Positions 24,740 to 34,398 of a stretch of 64,000 nucleotides of DNA are shown one piece after another. Source of the stretch: Melieria omissa (lineage: Eukaryota > Arthropoda > Insecta > Diptera > Ulidiidae); contig OZ020270.1 of the NCBI GenBank assembly GCA_963971225.1, positions 31,133,823 to 31,197,822 of the forward strand, read 5' to 3'. Numbering within the stretch: the first letter of the stretch is position 1; every line of letters starts with the position of its first letter. Below the pieces are notes generated by a model. It made no database searches. It was not told the DNA's origin and worked only from the letters and a program-made list of their open reading frames with translations. The position numbers and the translations under genes are program-made.

Positions 24740-25577
24740 TCATGGCTGCACAGTGCTGACGACTTCATCAACGCCCTTCTTATCGAAAACGCGAACAGCA
24801 TCACCACCCTCTTTCCTTCTCACTAAGACTTGTCCACGCATTGAGAATGCCGCTGAGAGTAGCTTTTGACGTTTGAGCAGAGACGCGTAGCGCATTAGCT
24901 CACGATTATCTCTCGTAAGGCTTTCATGTACGTATAAGTTTGTATCTCCACTCACATTAATATCTTTTAACATCAACGGCCTTTTGTTAGTTTTACAGAA
25001 ACCAGCAATAGATTTGAGCAGCTTCGAGTATGAGCAGAGAGCAGCTTAACAATGATAATTGAGGAGTTGTTGCTATTTTGTGTTGCAGGTGGTTTAAATG
25101 CTTCACGCACCAGAGGCATTTCATGCTGTACGGCTTTGCAAAGAGCTCAACACAACTGCTATTGACTGCATTCGGAATACCGCTAATTATTAGATCAGCA
25201 GCAACAGTCTCGCTCTCAAGCCTCGCAGCATCTCTCTTCAAAGCGAGCACGTCAGATTTTAGTCCTCCAAATTCCTCACATGAAGCTTTAACTGCATTTA
25301 GTCTAACATCGAAGAACTTGATTGTGCTTTTGATGTTGAGTAACTCAGCTGATAATTCACTAATTCTCTGCATCAACCTCTCTTCACTTTTCTTCACATT
25401 TTCACTCAGCTGCTCAATGATGGATTCCTTCTGCTGCTCCAGTTTTACTTCCAATTGCTGTAACCAAGAAACAGTTGGCGGGCTCTCAGCACGCCGAGGT
25501 CTTATTTGAATAGGAGTGTCGTTTTTGAGTGGAGACAGCTTCGTATTTCGAGTGGTTTTTTTTGCAGCGCCAGACAT
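24740..25577 (-). pseudogene. LINE ORF1 (coiled-coil RNA-binding protein), frameshifted
   Basis: It begins with an ATG at 25577. Residues about 40-110 are heptad-like, rich in Glu, Lys, Gln and Leu, typical of LINE ORF1 trimerisation coils. A LIISGIP segment follows, as at the start of an RRM-like domain. After about 25080 the frame is lost. The C-terminal part (24976-24740, with LYVHESLTRDNRELMR) is in another frame and resembles the C-terminal domain of LINE ORF1 proteins. Confidence 0.75.
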
Positions 25578-25600
25578 GATGAAAATCGAGGTAGATTTAA

Positions 25601-25832
25601 CCCTTTCGGGACTACTGGGATAATACGTCCCAGCATGTTTTTAATGCCCCTCAAAGCAAAAATTCAAATCTTACGACCCACGCAAAATATTTTTTCGATT
25701 TCGGTGTTTCCGAAGGTTGATTTCGGAATTTGTGAGCATCCAATATAATATTCTAACCCCAACATTCATGGCATGAAACAATTTCTATTGAAAGTGTTTT
25801 AGATTTCAAAATTAAACTCCGTCCCGAAAGGG
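25601..25832. mobile_element. piggyBac-type MITE with TTAA duplication
   Basis: 232 bp with perfect 12-bp terminal inverted repeats (CCCTTTCGGGAC at the left, GTCCCGAAAGGG at the right). TTAA flanks both sides (25597-25600 and 25833-25836). TTAA targets with CCC termini are the piggyBac signature. No coding capacity. It lies only 24 bp from the ATG of LINE ORF1, in its 5' UTR or at its border. Confidence 0.87.
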
Positions 25833-25840
25833 TTAAGGCA

Positions 25841-26526
25841 GGTTTCTACCTTGTGCGGCCGAGAAAACATGTGTTTTTTTAAAAACAGATAAACACTGGA
25901 AAATTTTTTCAGATGTAGGTATATGTTTATTGTACAAGTAAAAACAGTTTCAAGATAAAATATGCAAAGGGGGGGAGGGGGCCATCGAGCAATGGTGGCA
26001 GGACTTCCTTACTCGCGGAAGTCCTGCCGCTGTTTGAGATGACTTGAAACACAAAAATGAAATTTTTTCTTATTCTGTATCCTTTTGTCTATGGCTGGAA
26101 CTATGATTTTGAAAATGAAAAATGAAGGATTTATGCGATTTTGACTAAAAAACTCAATTTTTACCTACTTTTTTCAATACAAATTTCTATTTTTAATGAA
26201 AAATAATTATTATTTCTTGAAGATCCTAGTTCCAGCCATAGCTAAGACCTTGATAAATGACTGTTTAAAATTTCGTAGCTATTGCTCAACTCGTGTGGCC
26301 TAAATCACTTCCGCAAGGTCAAAAAATTTAGTTTTGAGAAAAACGCGTTCAAAGTTTCGCTTCAGTATGAAGTGACACCGACACCGCTACCTGTTTCGAT
26401 AAATTGCTTCCGTAATTCGAAAGATTTCAACTTCAAATTTTGGGAGCGTATTCTACAATCATGTATTAATCCAAAAATGCATGACAAAAAAAATCGATTT
26501 TTTTGACCGCACAAGGTAGAAACCCC
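25841..26526. mobile_element. Foldback/MITE with ~20-bp terminal inverted repeats
   Basis: Ends GGTTTCTACCTTGTGCGGCC and its near-perfect inverse (about 26505-26526). Inside are a 12-bp perfect hairpin around 26010-26030 (GGCAGGACTTCC/GGAAGTCCTGCC) and an inverted pair near 26090 and 26225 (CTATGGCTGGAACTA). No ORF of interest. A target duplication is not clear; family unassigned. Confidence 0.7.
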
Positions 26527-26837
26527 CCTCAAACAATTTAACACACTATTTCAATGCAGGAACAAGATGATAGTATCAACAGCACACAGCAAATCCGTTT
26601 GCACAACTTTGATCAGATTTTGGAAAATTAATTGAAGACTGTATGTGATAAAACGAAGATTCAGTCGGCAGCACTGAATTTGCACGTCTACTCGTAGGTC
26701 ATAACAACTCAAGAACTTCGGAACCGTACCAAATGTCATGTTTACTTCTTCTGTCATATGTCAACAATATTCAGTTCACAATTTGTCAAGTTTCATCCAA
26801 CAACGCATTGTTTGACGCTCCGGAAAATGTCGGATTA
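26527..26837. other. Unassigned spacer
   Basis: Moderately AT-rich, no significant ORF, no clear repeat. It may be flank of the mariner remnant at 28130-28609, into which the next element inserted. Confidence 0.5.
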
Positions 26838-28120
26838 AGGACTGTATCGAAAATTATGAATACACCAAAACATGCTTCATACTAGTGCATAACAAAAGTT
26901 AGAATTTATTTTTTTTTATAAATGGCATTTCATATTGTATTTTTTTGTAAATAGCAACGAAAAAAATTATTTAGTGGGAGGCTAGCCCACATTTTTAATC
27001 TTTTTGTCGAGGTCCTTTTTTAAATTCTGGACACAGCCAGGAAATAATTGTTGTTAACACTATTCCAATATTTTTTAAATTTTTGAACGGAGTTAGCCGG
27101 CTTAGATCTTTTTTTAAGGTCCCTCTTCATCAACGTCCAAAATATTTCGATAGGGCGTATCTCTGGACACTTTGGAGGATTCATGTTTTTCTTAACAAAA
27201 TTTATGTTCTTCTCTTCATACCACGTTAGTACTGGCTTAGCATAATGGCAAGAGGCTAAGTCGGCCCATAACCAAGTCTTGCCAGTGTGTTTTTTCATCA
27301 ACGGCAGCAATCTCTACTTGAGGCACTCATTCAGATACATTTCAGCGTTTTTCACATTTGCAACATTTTTTCACACTTGCATATTGTTTGCCAAACATGA
27401 ATCTTATTGCCAAATTTTTCGCAAAAAATTGATTTGTCAGCTTTTGAAATTTCACATCCTTTCGGAACTGCGTAGAATTGGGGTCCTGGCAGTGTTTTGT
27501 AGTCCAATTTCACGTATGTTTCGTCGTCCATTATGATGCAATCAAGTTTTTGCCTACAAATATAGTCGTACATTTTTCGGGATCTGGTTTTCACCTGCGC
27601 GCCTTGCTGAGTGCTTCGTTTTGGCTGTTTTTGCTTTCTATATGTTCCCAACTGGTTTCTCTTCTTGGCACGTTGGACCATTGCTGCACTCGTTCTGGCT
27701 TTTTTTGCGCAATCGCGTACGGATATATCCTTATTTTTTTTAAATTAGGCACATATCTTAGTATCTAGCAATGGTTGGGACGCACACTTTTTACGACCTT
27801 GTCCTGGTAAATCCTCAAGTGTGCAATGTGTAGTATACCGGCGAATGGTTTTTGCACAGCGAACCGGCTAACATTTGCTTCTTTTGCTAGTTTTCCATAC
27901 GACATTCCTTTGGTTGATGCCCATTTGGACAAAATTTCCTGACGAAGTTTTGCGGAAAGTCCTCTCATTTTTAAGCGTTTCGATATACTACAACAAATTT
28001 TTCACGAAAATAACAATTTGAACCTCTGGAATCTAAAAACCGATATTGCTGAGCAACCAACATTGCATAGCCCACTTTATATGATTTTAAAAGTAAATTT
28101 ATAATTTTCGATACAGTCCT
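26838..28120 (-). mobile_element. Tc1/mariner-superfamily element with D37E spacing
   Basis: 1283 bp with inverted ends AGGACTGTATCGAAAATTAT and its inverse, and TA on both sides (26836-26837, 28121-28122). It is full length for this superfamily. It carries a decayed transposase on the minus strand. Confidence 0.87.
27020..27968 (-). pseudogene. Tc1/mariner transposase (DD37E-like), decayed
   Basis: The N-terminal HTH part (27968-27765: LSAKLRQEILSKW..., SYGKLAKEANVSRFAV) is followed, after frameshifts, by the first catalytic Asp region (MDDETYVKLD, about 27530). The second Asp is in WLWADLASCHYA (about 27270). The acidic third residue is in PPKCPEIRPIEIFW. I count 37 residues between the second Asp and the Glu of PIE, as in the ITmD37E group known from mosquitoes. 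Three frame breaks make it inactive. Confidence 0.8.
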
Positions 28121-28129
28121 TACGTGCCT

Positions 28130-28609
28130 ACAAATTACGATTTGCGGACACAGTTAATTTTGTGTTACCATTTGAAGAAAAAAAACCTTCTAAAACCTGT
28201 TGAAACGGTTAACGGTGAACGTTACCAACAACAATTGGCCGATTTGAACCGTGCTATACGCCAAAAACGCCCAGAATATGAAGCCAGGCAACACAAAGTG
28301 ATTTTCCTCGATGACAACGCACCACCACACCGCACTAGAGCCACCAAAGAATTGGTTGCATCGTACAACTGGGAAGCTCTTGCTCATGCGGCTTACTCAC
28401 CAGACTTGGCGCCTTCGGATTATCACATGTTCGCATCGATGGGCCACGCATTAACGGAACAGCGTTTCAATTCTCACGCAGAAGCTTAAAAATGGATCGA
28501 TGATTGGTTTCAGGCAAAAGACGAAAAATTTTTTTGGCGAGGCATCCATAAATTGCCTGAGAGATGGGAAAAATGTGTAGCTAGCGATGGCCATTACTTT
28601 GAAGAATAA
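28130..28609 (+). pseudogene. Mariner (DD34D type) transposase C-terminal half
   Basis: Reads ETVNGERYQQQL, RQHKVIFLDDNAPPH and AAYSPDLAPSDYHMF, the classic mariner middle and C-terminal motifs with the second and third catalytic Asp. An in-frame TAA at 28487-28489 interrupts it; the tail (WIDDWFQAK to SDGHYFEE) continues in the same frame to TAA at 28607. The N-terminal half is absent. It appears to have been the target of the element at 26838-28120. Confidence 0.85.
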
Positions 28610-28693
28610 AATTGTAATCATTTCCTCACAATAAACGTGTTTTTTCAAAAATAATTACCTGGTATAACAGCCAATTGGACTATTTCACTGCTT
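28610..28693. other. Mariner 3' flank
   Basis: AT-rich stretch after the transposase stop; probably the 3' end of that mariner. I cannot place its terminal repeat with confidence. Confidence 0.4.
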
Positions 28694-28872
28694 TGCACTG
28701 CTGACATGTCCAATCGCTGCTGGGCCGCCACCTGTGCGATACGTCTCGCTCTTCTGCGCTGCAAGTTCCAGCTTGGACTTACGCTTCAAGCTGTCAAACT
28801 TGTCCCTCAACGATATCCAACGTCGGGACACGCCCCATTTGGCAGTAAAAGCATCAACAAGATTTTGCCAGG
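28694..28872 (-). pseudogene. SANT/Myb-like DNA-binding domain fragment
   Basis: The minus strand reads AWQNLVDAFTAKWGVSRRWI and then LRDKFDSLKRKSKLELAAQK, ending TGGGP and a TGA near 28693. The pattern of spaced Trp/Phe and the TGGGP tail is that of the SANT-like domains found beside Harbinger transposases and in zeste-like regulators. Only this domain is present. I infer a transposon remnant; a host-gene fragment is possible. Confidence 0.6.
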
Positions 28873-29000
28873 CAAAATTTTTATTTTTTCCTTCAAAAAT
28901 AATTATAATTTTTCACAAACAGCTGATTGCGCCGCCAAGTGCTGCCCATCGTAGACCAGTGTTGCCAAAAAATCAGACTTGTTAAATTTAAATTTATCAG

Positions 29001-29100
29001 GAAGATGAGAAAACGAAAATATTTACCGGGCACTTTAAAGTGACCTTTAGCTAAAGTTCACTTTAGCTAAAGGTCACTTTAACGGGAAGATGAGAAAACG
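29001..29100. repeat. Perfect 22-bp palindrome between 15-bp direct repeats
   Basis: Arms 29035-29056 and 29061-29082 are exact inverse copies around a 4-nt loop. The 15-bp sequence GAAGATGAGAAAACG stands on both sides (29001-29015 and 29086-29100). It may be a tiny foldback element with a long target duplication. Confidence 0.8.
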
Positions 29101-29103
29101 GCC

Positions 29104-31352
29104 CTTAGTAGACTAAACACAGATACAGGGGAAATTCTAACAATTGAAACAGATGGACACATTGAGATAGACAACATGAGTACTAGGGATCGCAATTTTT
29201 TGCCATTTTGCGATCCCGGGATTTTCGGGATTGAAAAGTCAAATCCCGGGATCCCGGGATTCAAATAACAAATTTTTTAAATAAAACAATTTTACCAAAT
29301 TGCATAAATACTTGTTTATAATATATTTACCATAAAAATGGACACAGTTTAATCACATTTGGGGTAGTTTTAAGATTTTTATCTTGAATTTAATCACATT
29401 GTAAGGCGGAAAGGGAGGCAGTCGGTGTTGAGACGTCGAAGTGGTTGGTTGTGCGCGGCACATCACCAAAATCCAGTTGTCATTTACAATCAGTTGTCAA
29501 TTACATTCAAAATTGTCAGTTTAAATTTAAATCAAATAAATAAACATAGTCATCCTTGACAACATTTTGTTTAACTTAAAAGTTTTTTATTTGACATTTA
29601 ACTTCAGTTTGATAACATTTAGTTTTATCCAAAAATGACACTTAAACATAACTTATTGCTTTGCATCAAATGTATCATAAAGTACATATATACGCATATT
29701 TGATAAAAAAAATAAAATAGTTAATTTGTTAGTACTTTTAGTTTTACTTTGATTATTTCGATAAAAAAGTTAAGCGTTGTGATTAACTAAAAACTGAGAT
29801 CTTAAAAATACTAAGGCATTAAATGTTTTGCCCTCTAATCTAGAGCGAAATTTATTGCAAATAAACCCTGCTGAGAGAAAACATCTTTCAGATTCAACAC
29901 TTGCTGGTTGAATGCTTAGTAAATAATTATAAGCCTTTTGCAAAAGACGCCCTCTATCCCCTCCCTCCTCCTTCAGATAAGGAATTGGGTTTTTGTGCTT
30001 TTAAATTTATTTCATTTGAACTTTGAAGCATCTTTTGCAATCCCGAAAATCCCGGGATTAAAAGATTTGAATCCCGGGATTTTCGGGACTGGAAAAAGTC
30101 CGGGATCCCGGGATTGCGATGCCTAATGAGTACAAATGCCACAATACACTCACAAGAGGAAGAAACTAACGATCACTTTCCTATATTGGACACAGTCGTT
30201 AATCGTTTCCACACACAACTCATTCTAGTTGAAAGTAAAACTAAAGAAATTGAGATCATCGACAACAAACGAAACATATTTATAAGCCTGAATGACATAA
30301 AAAGCGGATTCATGTCAGATATTTTTAGAAGATTCATCAAACCAGGAAGAGTAGGTATACATTCAGAAATTTCAGATAACAACTACAATTTAGTTCAGCA
30401 AAAACTGATAGAGATGTTTGGTAGTACCATCAAATTCTACAAATGCACATATCATGCTAAAGATATGAGGAACGAAGACGATGCATTGAGGTATATTCAA
30501 AAATATCACAAACAAGAAACTGGACATAGTGGAATAAAGGAGAACTACCAAGGACTAAAAAATTTGGTATATTACAAAAATTTAAAGGAACTCATCCAGA
30601 AATACATAAATAATTGCGACATCTGCTGTAGAGGTAAATATGACAGACGACCAATCAAAAAATTTCAAAATTCAAAATTTCACTTATCAGAAACCCCTAA
30701 AGATATAAACGAAATCATCCATATGGACACATATGTAATAAAAAAGCACAGTTTTCTAACACTCATAGATAAATTTTCTAAACAAGCCACCACTTTCTAT
30801 CTGGAAGAAGAAACAGCATCACTTTAATAGAAAAACTCCGTTTACACTTTTCCTTAAGACCAAAGCCCAAACAATTAATAGCAGACAACGAATTTAACTC
30901 TACAAATGTTAAAGACTTCCTAAGACAAGAAGAAATAGAAATCCACTTCACAAAACCAAATTCCCACACAGGCAATGCCGACATCGAAAGATTCCACAGC
31001 ACCCTTGGCGAAAGATTTAGAATACTAGAAATGGAATCAACAGGCTTATCAATACAAGAATAAATTTACAAATGTACAGAATGGTATAACAAATCTGTTC
31101 ACTCAACAACAGGTCAAAGACCAATAGATATTACAAACGGTAAATCTGACAAAGCGAAAATATATGAGCGACTCAAATCTGTTAAAGAAAAATACATAGA
31201 AAAACTTAACACAAAAAGAGAAACTTATGAACCTACACAAACAGAGGGATACGTAAAAAATTATAAGGCTCTAAGACACAAACAGGAACCCAGATACAAA
31301 AAAAATGCCATTAGACAACATTCACCCTACAAATATCAAACGACCCACTAAA
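29104..31352 (+). pseudogene. Errantivirus (Gypsy-type) pol: integrase end, interrupted
   Basis: Remnant of an insect endogenous retrovirus of the 17.6/297/gypsy group. The pol frame before 29183 resumes at 30126 after an inserted hAT element. The integrase has a zinc-binding HHCC domain (about 30500-30640, with CDICC) and the catalytic triad: Asp in HMDTYV, Asp in IADNEF, Glu in DIERFHS (about 30990). A frameshift at about 30827 and a nonsense codon near 31062 disrupt it. The protease and RT are missing upstream. Confidence 0.82.
29184..30125. mobile_element. Non-autonomous hAT element, copy 1
   Basis: 942 bp bounded by an exact 8-bp target duplication ATGAGTAC (29176-29183 and 30126-30133), the hAT hallmark. 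Short terminal repeats TAGGGATCGCAAT/TAGGCATCGCAAT. Many subterminal copies of ATCCCGGGATTTTCGGGATT in both orientations, likely transposase-binding sites. No transposase. A truncated relative lies at 39380-39918. Confidence 0.88.
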
Positions 31353-31390
31353 TTTTCAGGCACACCGGATGTTAACGGTAATGGTAATAC

Positions 31391-31776
31391 CATATATGTA
31401 ATACTTCTATATTGGCACTAAGCTCAAGGTACATTCGCCAACATCACAGTACAGCAATAGTGAAATATGAGCGAAAAAGCGATAAACGAATGTACTCTGA
31501 CAACTGTCAAAAGTGGCAAAAAAGTCAGGTGCGTTCAGGCGGGAAAAAAACTGACTGGAAAAAAATAAAAATTTGTCGAAATTAACTGAAATTTCTTCGA
31601 CCGCCCCTGGAGCAGTTTCACAGTTGTTCATGTGTAGAAGTGCACATGTATACACGCATAGAAATACATTCACAAAATTTCGTGTTTTCTGTCTCATCGC
31701 TTGTCTCCCTTTGATTTCCGAATGAAAACACATTGTGAAGATACGTTAGTGCCAATATAGAAGTATTACATATATG
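31391..31776. mobile_element. MITE with perfect ~31-bp inverted repeats inside env
   Basis: Ends 31391-31421 and 31746-31776 are exact inverse copies (starting CATATATGTAATACTTC). Because CATATATG is itself a palindrome, the terminal repeat and target duplication cannot be separated. No coding capacity; family unknown. Confidence 0.8.
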
Positions 31777-32157
31777 GGTAATACCAATCCTGCTTCTAAC
31801 AACGACTAATGCTATGCTTACTGTTGAGAACCTGGCAAGCGACAAGGGTTTTATAGAATTACGACTAGACGACGTTGACCTAGTCCAAGACTACTCAAAA
31901 ATCATTCACATCATAAATCCTAAAAAAATAGAAGATATCACTAATGACTTGGAACGAAATATTGAAGAACTGAAGTTGAATGCCAACAAACAACTTTTAC
32001 ACAACGAACTTAGATCAATGAGACGAAAACTACAAAAAATGTTTCCACAGAGACAAAAACGAGGTTTAATCAACATAATAGGAACTGCACAATGGATGAC
32101 AACGACCGAACGGAAATAGAAGAACACTTCAGAGTAACTGACGAGAATAATCACAAT

Positions 32158-32970
32158 CAAAGAGCTGCGCAAGCACTATAAAAATGACTTGCAAGCCATC
32201 GCTGTGCTTTCAAATACTGCCGCTCTTCTTCACTTTCACTACAAAACAAGCACTGCAGTGAAGGAAGCTTTTGATATTCATACAAATACTGCACGAAACG
32301 ACAATAGAACTTCAAGCACCTTGAAGTATAGAACAACACTGAAGTAGAACAAAATTGAAGTAGAACAACACTGGAATAGAACAACACTGAAGTAGAACAA
32401 TACTGCAGTGGAACAACACGGAAGTAGAACAAGACTGAAGTGCAGCACTGAAGTAGAACATTTTCAAGCATACGGTGTTTTGTTTTGCACGATCGGAGTA
32501 GCTGATGTTTGTTTTTGGTATTTTGTATGGAATCTAGGCTGCATTTCAAGCATTACCACAACATTAATGTAAAAAAACGCAGGTTTAAAACATGTTTTTC
32601 GATATTTATTTAAGTCAGTTTCACTCGTTGTGAAGTAGAAGATCTGTTTCACGCGGTGTGAAGTAGAAGTTCTGCTTCACACGGTGTGAAGTAGAAGTTC
32701 TACTTCACTCCGTGTGCTTGCTATGATTTACCGTTACTTAACCTCATTATAGCTTTCTGTTTTGATGTTTTGTTTCGCAACAGAACACAAGCACTGTCGC
32801 TGCTGTAGCGAAAAGGTTTTGGAATGATGCTTTTTTTTTTTGCTTGCTTTGTTGCAGAATAGAACTACTGAGCATTTGAATTTGCTGTCATTGCGACACT
32901 GAAGTACCGTACTTGACAGTACTGTGCAGTAGTGAAGTGTGCCAAATAGAATATTTTGTGCAGCTCTTTA
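32158..32970. mobile_element. Non-autonomous hAT element 2 inside env
   Basis: 813 bp with exact 8-bp target duplication ATCACAAT (32150-32157 and 32971-32978). Terminal repeats CAAAGAGCTGCGCAA and TAAAGAGCTGCACAA. The interior contains an array of imperfect ~17-bp units and hairpin-forming sequence (32630-32710). No transposase. Confidence 0.85.
32318..32462. repeat. Imperfect tandem repeat, ~17-bp unit
   Basis: About eight units of the form GAAGTAGAACAACACT with substitutions. It lies inside hAT element 2; related GTGTGAAGTAGAAGTTCT units recur at 32630-32700. Confidence 0.8.
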
Positions 32971-33929
32971 ATCACAATGCAATAATAAATCTAAATAAAA
33001 ATATAGAAATAAACAATCATTTCAATAAAACATTTCAGATCTTAAGAACTGCCATAGACACAGATAGGAAAAGAGTGCTAGAAAAATTCAACGATATTGA
33101 CGGTAGAAACGAACGAAACTACAAGGAAATATTATACTTAGACTTTTTAATAAAAATTAAAGTACAAGACGATAATATTCAAAATATACTTAATAATATA
33201 GCATCTGCTCGACTCAACATTATGACTAGCAACATACTGACAGACGAAGAACTTACAAGATATGACATTGATATAGAAAAATTAAAATATATCAAATTAC
33301 CTGTAGCCCAATATAAAAATAACGTAATCTTTGTAATATTAATACCAAATCATATTGTTAGAGTCCCAAGAACATTAATAACTCCCATAACAAAAAAAAT
33401 TTTGAAACACTGCTATTCGAATGACAAGAACTTGTTACTATACAAAACAGCACATATTCATATAATAATGACATATCCATAAAAACACTCAAAAAACCCA
33501 ACATATATATTTTTAAGCATAGTTGTATCAAGGTAAAATCAAATAACACAGAAATAGAAGAAATTCATCCTGGACTCGTATTAATAAAGAATAGTAAAAA
33601 GTCATTTCTTAACACCACTTGTGACGAACGAACTTTAAATTTAAGCGGAAACCTTCTAATCACCTTCCATAATTGTAATATTCAAATCAATAATGAAACG
33701 TTTAACAATCAAGACCCTGTTTTCCACCAACACTTTGTAATACAATCTAATATAAAGGAACCTAAAAATAAGCTACAGCCAACGTTTGATGAAATTGTTA
33801 TACAACAAGTTGCAAATATCGAAGAAAACACAGAATTAAAATTCCATAAGAAACAACACACAATATACAATTTTTTAGCCCTTACATTAATTTTGGCAGT
33901 TATCGTCCTGTTAATGGCTATATACATAT

Positions 33930-34387
33930 TATTACGAATACTAGGTCTAGTGGGCTGTTACGTATCACTGGATTGTGCAATTTGAAAATCAAACAACTTT
34001 AACTATCCAAACGCAGTCAATAAGAACCAACAATCACTTTATTTCACACTTTTACACTTCACTGTCTTTACACTTAATTATTTGCTTAATTGCTCCGTGT
34101 GGCACCTTCACTAGTCAAAATCAGACTGACTGCTGCGCCGCACCCGGCTGCCTTTTATACCTGTCCGGCCATCGCGCAGATCGTTCTCGCACATTCCGGA
34201 GTGGACTTAAGGTTTCCATGATGATCGCGACCATCATTGCCAGGTTGGACTGAAAGTTTCCATCATTGCCAGGTTGGCCTAACAGTTTCCCTTATTATCG
34301 CGGCCGTCGTTGCCAGATTGAATTATAGCACGGCACGTAGCGACAGGGTTGTTGCTTTGCACAGCGACAGACTGTCTTATCGTTACA
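33930..34387 (-). repeat. LTR of Ty3/Gypsy element (3' LTR in element sense)
   Basis: 458 bp, TATTACGAATACT (mutated from TGTTACG) to CGTTACA. It matches 49171-49625 over its whole length with few differences. Outer flank ATAT (33926-33929) equals the flank of the other LTR (49626-49629). Both LTRs therefore belong to one insertion. Confidence 0.9.
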
Positions 34388-34398
34388 CTGCCCACCAC

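Larger units (their letters stand above)
22240..25596 (-). mobile_element. Non-LTR retrotransposon (CR1/Jockey-superfamily type), 3'-truncated
   Basis: Two-ORF LINE read from about 25.6 kb down to 22.2 kb: coiled-coil ORF1, a ~300-bp spacer (24437-24739), then ORF2 with endonuclease and reverse transcriptase. It is cut off just after the YADD motif by the mariner element, so the RT thumb, 3' UTR and tail are lost. Clade assignment is by eye. Confidence 0.85.
31353..33929 (+). pseudogene. Errantivirus envelope gene, multiply interrupted
   Basis: Env-like gene of the same errantivirus. The surface part (31800-32157) includes a basic furin-type cleavage site followed by a hydrophobic fusion-peptide-like segment near 32060-32090. 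A frameshift follows at about 32090. The frame resumes after the inserted hAT at 32979 and continues, with further breaks near 33480, to a membrane-spanning segment at about 33880-33925. The last codons are displaced to 49626-49663 by the LTR element that begins at 33930. In this group env is made from a spliced mRNA; a possible acceptor (TTTTCAG) lies at 31353-31359. Non-functional. Confidence 0.8.

Noticed and set aside
31407..31845. Minus-strand frames in the env region
   Set aside because: They lie in the MITE and its flank, and neither resembles a protein.
32318..32462. Possible CRISPR-like array
   Set aside because: Units are contiguous and imperfect with no spacers, inside a eukaryotic hAT element.
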